The notes beneath the pieces were generated by a model. That model saw only the letters and a list, made by a program, of their open reading frames with translations. It did not search any database and was not told the origin of the DNA. From contig JAJYJD010000042.1 in assembly GCA_021789755.1 (NCBI GenBank), positions 1-17,665 on the forward strand: a stretch of 17,665 nucleotides of DNA, given 5' to 3'. Position 1 is the first letter of the stretch. The number at the start of each line of letters is the position of its first letter. Both the position numbers and the translations under genes were made by a program. Below are positions 12,943 to 17,665 of the stretch, one piece after another. This DNA comes from Bacteroidota bacterium (lineage in GTDB: Bacteria > Bacteroidota > Ignavibacteria > Kryptoniales > JAKASW01).

Positions 12943-15900
12943 TTACCGATGGTGGGTTCGGATACTGAGTGTAACCCCAGGGGTCGCGCTCTGGCTGTTC
13001 CTATCCAGCTCCACCCACGCTTGTCTGATCTGGCTCTGGTCGTTTTGTGGAGAATAATCGTCCTGGTAAACGAGCTGCACACCTAGCGAAGTATAACTGC
13101 CGGCATCGCCCGGATAGAGAGCTACTGCGGCACTGATGGAGTTTGCATTTGTTCCCTGTACCCAGCCTGATTGTCCCTCGTAATTGAACGGGCCCTGGAG
13201 CTGGCCCCCGCCCATATTTTGAAGATTGCCAGCTATCCAATCTATGCCCGGTTGTAAGTCACCGCTCGTGTTCTTTTTTTCGAACGTCACAAAATAATAG
13301 GCTGGGAAGGTTCCATTCATTATAAGATTTGGATTTGCATTGGTTCCATACAAATCGTTGGGTTCGCTGTACAGAGTGGCAGGAGCGGAGGGATCTATCC
13401 CGCCGGAAGACAATTGATTAAAGATCTGGCCTTGAATGGTGTAGTTTGAACCTGACTTCTGCTGCCATACGACACCAACGTAGCTAATGCCCCAGGTCGG
13501 GTAATATATAAAAGTGATGGAAGGACATTTTCCACCAGCCGTACCATCAAGTGGCTGTCCGCCATTGCCAAGCGTCCAACTTCGCCCGTTATCATTTGAA
13601 TACTCGAGCCACACGTGTCCAGCGTCAGTGTACGTTTCAAAGAAGTAGCCATTTTGAGTTCGTATCATCTTCCGCTGGCTGTTGTCGGAGTAGGCGGAGG
13701 CATCGTTCGAGAGCTGGAGGCCCTTATAGTTTGCCGTTATTACTGCATCAGGGCTGTTGAACACAACGCCGGTCTTGTTTACACTCGCATTTTGAAACGT
13801 TACGCTGGTCGAAGGAGAGACACTCCAGCCTGTAAACTGTGCATTATGACCTCCGACTGTTTGCGTTTGAGGTGCATTAATGGAGTACGATGTACCTGTC
13901 CAGTTTGGAGGCCCGCCTTGTCCTGTAAAGACTCCCATATTTGGAGAGCCAGTACCAATGTTGTATTGCACATTCGAACTATAATATATCTGGTGGGCAA
14001 TGGCAGATGCTCCCCGGTTTCTTAATCCGTAAGTTGGATCGTTTTCATCGGGATACCATGGATCGTAGAAATTGACATACCCTCCCAATGCACCTGTTTC
14101 CATGAGCTGTGACTGGAGGTTTGCGTCCGCCGTTGCTTGGAAAACTCCGTCGATCTCACTAGTGTTTTGATCCACAGCAATCTGCGCGTAGTTTGGAACT
14201 GAAACACTCTGCGAAATGTTTTTCCATTCCCAATATTTCTGGTTCGTACCGGGATACCAGCTGCGGTTTGCGAGAAGATACCAATTGGTAGACGACGTCG
14301 GAGCCGCAAAACCAACTGCGCCGGTGTAATTCTCCCACTGCCCCAACTGATAGATGCTCCAGGGAAGGGTCGGTGTCGTGATATTGTCCAGGAAACCGAC
14401 GTCTTTCTGGTATTCCTGTCGAACCACGACTCCTGGGTTAAGAGTGTATTTGACAGAGACCGAAGGGCCCCATGTACCTGTATTAGGATTCGCTAGAGAA
14501 AAAACATAAGTGTGAGTACCCTGGTAAGCGGATGCCGGACCCCAAACCGGATACCACGGGCTCGTGCTCGTCGCGACATCACCGTGTCCTCCTGAACCCG
14601 GGGAATCGACGTAGTAGTATAGCACGTAACCAGCAGGGAAAGTCACCTTACCGGTTACAACGGAATAATACGTGCCTGACACAGGAAGGACGGTGGGGCT
14701 GGCGTCAGTGGAAACCACGTAAGTAGCCGTCGCAATGTCGCTGGCATTCAGTCCCGTCTGGCTCGAATTCGGAAAAGCTTTCGCTTTGAAAGTAATGTTT
14801 GAAACGCCGGAAGGTACGGAAACAGGAGCCGAATACAGGTTAGAGCTCTGGGTTGGGTCTGATCCATCCTCTGTGTAATAAATGTCGGCTCCTTGGGTAG
14901 CCGAAGAGATTGCGACTGTCAAAGGGTACGCAACTTCACCGGATGGCGGCGCGAAGACAGGTGTCGCAACAGTTGATGCTGCCTTCTGAAGAAGGGCAAG
15001 CGCGTTTGCTTTGCCGTAACCTGCGTCGGCATACCAATTGTGGTCGCCTGGATTCGATCCGACTGCCGTCCCCGTCGCTATGAGGTCATTGTAGAAATCC
15101 TGATTGCCTAGTGAGCCATGTGCCTGAAAGAAAAGGGCGGCGATTGCCGCAATGGCCGGAGCAGCGGCCGATGTACCGTCGAACGGATCCATTTTCTGCC
15201 CGTTTTCTATCCACAAATCGCTGCTGCCGACGTAGGTCTCAACCTTTGAGGTCGCGGTAATTGTCGGGACATTCTCGGTTTGCCATTGCAGGGTCTCCGA
15301 TGAATACATTGTAGCCGGCCCGCGAGAGCTGTATGATGCTATGGTAGTCTGGGCATCGGATTCGTATGCGGCGACGCTAACCACTCCGGGATAAGCAGCG
15401 TGACCGAACACTTCATTTCCGATCGTGTTGTCCGTGACGGTGCAACCGGGTGCGAAGATTTTGAACGGGATCGAGAGTTCGGAAGCACCATTCGAAGCTG
15501 TTAAGATAATTCTGTAAGTCTGGTTCGATCCCGAGGTATTTGTCACGTTGACTCGTTCGATCGGCGGTACCCCCGGGCCCTGGGTCTGTTCACTTGAACC
15601 GATCATTGTTCCATTAGCATCTTCAACCTGCAGATTCCAGTCATACAGCGGAGTAAGCCATGAGTCCTTCCACTGAAGAACTATAGGATAACTTCCCGGT
15701 GGAACCGAAATTTGCAGGTAGGACTTGCCATCCTGGAAAGTATTTGTGCTACCCGAACCAAAATTCCCGGTTCCTCCATAGAGGTCTTGTGCACCGTTCC
15801 CTGCTGCTGTCACGTATGTCCCCCCGGTCCATGTGCCCCCGGAATAGCTCCCCGTTGCACCGGTGATAAACTCGTGAATCGCTGCTCCCAGATCGTTGTC

Positions 15901-16746
15901 ATCTGAAAAGTATGGCTCATTGGGATCGAACGCGTCGTCGACGATGATTCTGCATCCAGCATTGTCAAGGGCATTAACTCCATTAGCGAGACTCTCGTAT
16001 GTCGGTGTGTCCCCCAGGCCGTAGAATACAAGAGAAGCATTCGGTGCAAGATCGTGGACTATTTCCAACATTGCAGTGCCCTCGTTATCAGCAGAACCCG
16101 TACCGCCCGCGTTTCTGATCGTCACGATCGGCAGCTCTCCAGCATTTTCCACGGTAGTTATGTCGTTCACTCCGTTGCTGATCACACCGATGGTCACGCC
16201 CTGGCCGGTTACGCCGTAAGTCGAGTATGCCTGATTGACGTCAAGCTGTGTGTACCCGGCACTTATTATCTGCCAGTACCCCCCACCGGAGAATGGGCTT
16301 ATCGAGCCAACCTGTGAAAGTGCAGCTATGGTCCTGATTGCGCTTATAGGAATTGAGGCATAGATAACCGTCGAATAAGCGGAGTGAACCACGCCGCCGT
16401 TCGAATGTATAGCCTCTTCAATAGAAGCTCGCTGTGAGCCCGATGTAGGCGTTGTGGTTATCATCACGTAAATGCTTTGGCTACTGTCGATCCTGAAAGG
16501 AGATTGGCATTTTCGTGCAGCCTCTTTGGGACTTTCTCCTGCGACAATACCCCGATTATATCTTGTTATTACGTCATAGATCTGCGACTGGATCTTCCGG
16601 TCGGATTGCGAGAGCTTTGCCCGCGCCGCTCTCAAGGAATCGATGTTAGCCTGGGTCCTTTGCTCGAATGATTGAGCATGCGAAGTCGCGCTACTCAGAG
16701 TGATAACGAGGAACACAAGAACAAAGTAACGTAAGAACGCTTTCAT
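12943..16746 (-). CDS. Large secreted subtilase-like (S8/S53-like) protease, C-terminus lost to frameshift
   Basis: The start at ATG 16746 follows acaggagagc and begins a signal peptide (cleavage near residue 24, SHA/Q); an upstream ATG at 16785 overlaps the previous stop as ATGA but puts 13 polar residues ahead of it. Numbering from 16746, a propeptide-like region runs to about 165. The subtilase fold follows: GVTIGVISNGVN (about 185-196), NEGTAMLEIVHDLAP (221-235), VTAAGN (312-317) and FDGTSAAAP (522-530, Ser526). Then come a chitobiase C-terminal-like Ig domain (about 595-680), an InlB-type repeat-like domain and BNR-like propeller blades (NDNGRSW). The frame ends at TAA 12945-12943 in unnatural sequence (SIRTHHR). 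The substrate is unknown. It is the second gene after the propeller gene. Confidence 0.88.
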   Translation of the reverse strand: MKAFLRYFVLVFLVITLSSATSHAQSFEQRTQANIDSLRAARAKLSQSDRKIQSQIYDVITRYNRGIVAGESPKEAARKCQSPFRIDSSQSIYVMITTTPTSGSQRASIEEAIHSNGGVVHSAYSTVIYASIPISAIRTIAALSQVGSISPFSGGGYWQIISAGYTQLDVNQAYSTYGVTGQGVTIGVISNGVNDITTVENAGELPIVTIRNAGGTGSADNEGTAMLEIVHDLAPNASLVFYGLGDTPTYESLANGVNALDNAGCRIIVDDAFDPNEPYFSDDNDLGAAIHEFITGATGSYSGGTWTGGTYVTAAGNGAQDLYGGTGNFGSGSTNTFQDGKSYLQISVPPGSYPIVLQWKDSWLTPLYDWNLQVEDANGTMIGSSEQTQGPGVPPIERVNVTNTSGSNQTYRIILTASNGASELSIPFKIFAPGCTVTDNTIGNEVFGHAAYPGVVSVAAYESDAQTTIASYSSRGPATMYSSETLQWQTENVPTITATSKVETYVGSSDLWIENGQKMDPFDGTSAAAPAIAAIAALFFQAHGSLGNQDFYNDLIATGTAVGSNPGDHNWYADAGYGKANALALLQKAASTVATPVFAPPSGEVAYPLTVAISSATQGADIYYTEDGSDPTQSSNLYSAPVSVPSGVSNITFKAKAFPNSSQTGLNASDIATATYVVSTDASPTVLPVSGTYYSVVTGKVTFPAGYVLYYYVDSPGSGGHGDVATSTSPWYPVWGPASAYQGTHTYVFSLANPNTGTWGPSVSVKYTLNPGVVVRQEYQKDVGFLDNITTPTLPWSIYQLGQWENYTGAVGFAAPTSSTNWYLLANRSWYPGTNQKYWEWKNISQSVSVPNYAQIAVDQNTSEIDGVFQATADANLQSQLMETGALGGYVNFYDPWYPDENDPTYGLRNRGASAIAHQIYYSSNVQYNIGTGSPNMGVFTGQGGPPNWTGTSYSINAPQTQTVGGHNAQFTGWSVSPSTSVTFQNASVNKTGVVFNSPDAVITANYKGLQLSNDASAYSDNSQRKMIRTQNGYFFETYTDAGHVWLEYSNDNGRSWTLGNGGQPLDGTAGGKCPSITFIYYPTWGISYVGVVWQQKSGSNYTIQGQIFNQLSSGGIDPSAPATLYSEPNDLYGTNANPNLIMNGTFPAYYFVTFEKKNTSGDLQPGIDWIAGNLQNMGGGQLQGPFNYEGQSGWVQGTNANSISAAVALYPGDAGSYTSLGVQLVYQDDYSPQNDQSQIRQAWVELDRNSQSATPGVTLSIRTHHR

Positions 16747-16781
16747 GATTGCTCTCCTGTTTTGGTTCTTGTTTTGGTTAT

Positions 16782-17665
16782 TCATCTGCTACCTACCGTA
16801 ATAACAGCTTGCTCGCTGGTCGCGGAGTTACCGACGGCAACGATCATGTTTCCCTTCATGGCTACTTTTGTGTATAGCACGTCCATTGACGGGGGATATA
16901 TTTCCCAGTGCGCGCCGTTCCAGTGAGCGATGAATCCGAATCCTCCCACTACGACTATGTCGTTTGTGCCATTGCCGCGTATGCAACTCGTATATATGGA
17001 TGCTCCTGTCACCATCTCCTTCCATCCGCCACCGTCGTTTTCAAACACTCCGTCTCCGCAGGCATAGAGGTGCGTGCCGTCAGGCGTCCAGACGGACGAG
17101 ACTTCACGCCCAACCCAGCTGACCGTGTCCACCTTGGTCCCGTTTGTTATCTTGAGTATCCTTTTTTCTTCATTCGGATCGAATGAATTCGAGACAGCGC
17201 AGTAAACAGGCGAATTCCCCACGCCCCATGCATCGTTGATATCGGTGGTCGTGCCGCTGGCAAGCTTTACCCAGTTACTGTTGGAGTAGTGAAGAATTGT
17301 TCCGTTGTTCCCCACAACATATAGGTTTGTCAACGATGTTCCCCATACTCTATTGATAGCCCCGCTGATCTGAGAACCGATCGAGCAATCATTTTCATAC
17401 TGACTGCCGGTCCAATGTACCATTTCCCCAGCATCACTAAACCAAATATCATCTGGAGCAAAACTATAAACAGAACTAATCGGATATGATCCCATATGAG
17501 ATTGACCACAAATGGTATGAAACTCGATGCGCGGTATTGACCACGCCTTTCCGTTCCAATGGACCGCATTGTAAGGGGTAATATCCGGATTGCCGTCAGC
17601 GGAATCGAGATAGATCATTCCCACGGCCCATATATCCGTGTCGTTTACAATCGTAACGTCATTCA
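16782..17665 (-). CDS. Beta-propeller surface protein, 5' partial
   Basis: The frame is open to the window edge (in-frame codons from 17663 read NDVTIVNDTDIWAVG), so the GTG at 17624 is internal and the true start lies outside. Repeating blades of about 40-50 residues share the pattern DIWAVG...HWNGKAW: DIWFSD...MVHWTG, NLYVVGNNGTILHYSNSNW, DAWGVGN, HLYACGDGVFE, DIVVVGGFGFIAHWNGAHW and a last strand IVAVGN. This resembles the Ycf48/Kelch-like propellers with NDIWAVG turns found in secreted proteins of Ignavibacteria and relatives. The stop is part of an ATGA overlap with the long start of the protease ORF, so the two are one operon. It ends without a T9SS sorting domain, so any export signal must be at the unseen N-terminus. 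Function unknown. Confidence 0.82.
   Translation of the reverse strand, partial: NDVTIVNDTDIWAVGMIYLDSADGNPDITPYNAVHWNGKAWSIPRIEFHTICGQSHMGSYPISSVYSFAPDDIWFSDAGEMVHWTGSQYENDCSIGSQISGAINRVWGTSLTNLYVVGNNGTILHYSNSNWVKLASGTTTDINDAWGVGNSPVYCAVSNSFDPNEEKRILKITNGTKVDTVSWVGREVSSVWTPDGTHLYACGDGVFENDGGGWKEMVTGASIYTSCIRGNGTNDIVVVGGFGFIAHWNGAHWEIYPPSMDVLYTKVAMKGNMIVAVGNSATSEQAVITVGSR

Noticed and set aside
12943..13003. Programmed -1 frameshift in the protease
   Set aside because: The frame relation would fit -1, but no X-XXY-YYZ heptamer or following pseudoknot can be seen; mutation or sequence error is simpler.

Overview
The window looks like a chromosomal piece from a bacterium of the Bacteroidota/Chlorobiota/Ignavibacteriota group (FCB). 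Three things point there. The gene order prs - rplY - pth - rpsF - ssb - rpsR - rplI is typical of that group. A large secreted protein ends in a type IX secretion (T9SS) sorting domain with the motif NYPNPFNPTT. A two-subunit 2-oxoacid:ferredoxin oxidoreductase suggests an anaerobic or low-redox metabolism. Many genes have clear Shine-Dalgarno sequences (AAGGAGG, GGAGG), which are rare in Bacteroidota proper, so an Ignavibacteria-like lineage fits better. The lineage is an inference, because no marker search could be run.

Region 1 (1-1720, + strand): two neighbouring DUF4097-type beta-solenoid proteins. The first is cut by the window edge and built on an exact 54-nt (18-residue) repeat. The second has a signal peptide and recurring VNG motifs. 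A strong intrinsic terminator closes the unit. Region 2 (1750-3270): a VOC-fold protein, a Rid-family protein that lacks the usual catalytic arginine, a tRNA-Gln(UUG) with a good sigma70-like promoter, and a small GIY-YIG nuclease gene beginning 5 nt after the tRNA.

Region 3 (3275-7610): a housekeeping run of PRPP synthetase, ribosomal protein L25 with a charged tail, peptidyl-tRNA hydrolase, S6, SSB, S18 and L9. Several short structured leaders lie between these genes, including a double hairpin ahead of rpsF that may be the S6:S18 autoregulatory site. Region 4 (7820-11550): ccdA, a membrane thiol-electron carrier, followed closely by korA and korB, which overlap by one base; an intrinsic terminator ends the unit.

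Region 5 (11633-17665, - strand): a surface/secretion cassette. It comprises a partial beta-propeller protein, then a very large subtilase-like (S8/S53-like) protease. The protease reading frame breaks near 12943-13000 and continues in another frame to the T9SS sorting domain. The two pieces probably form one ~1,700-residue secreted protein, now frameshifted or split by a sequence error. The protease active site is unusual: an ExxxD motif replaces the subtilisin HGTH motif and the usual catalytic Asp position is Asn.
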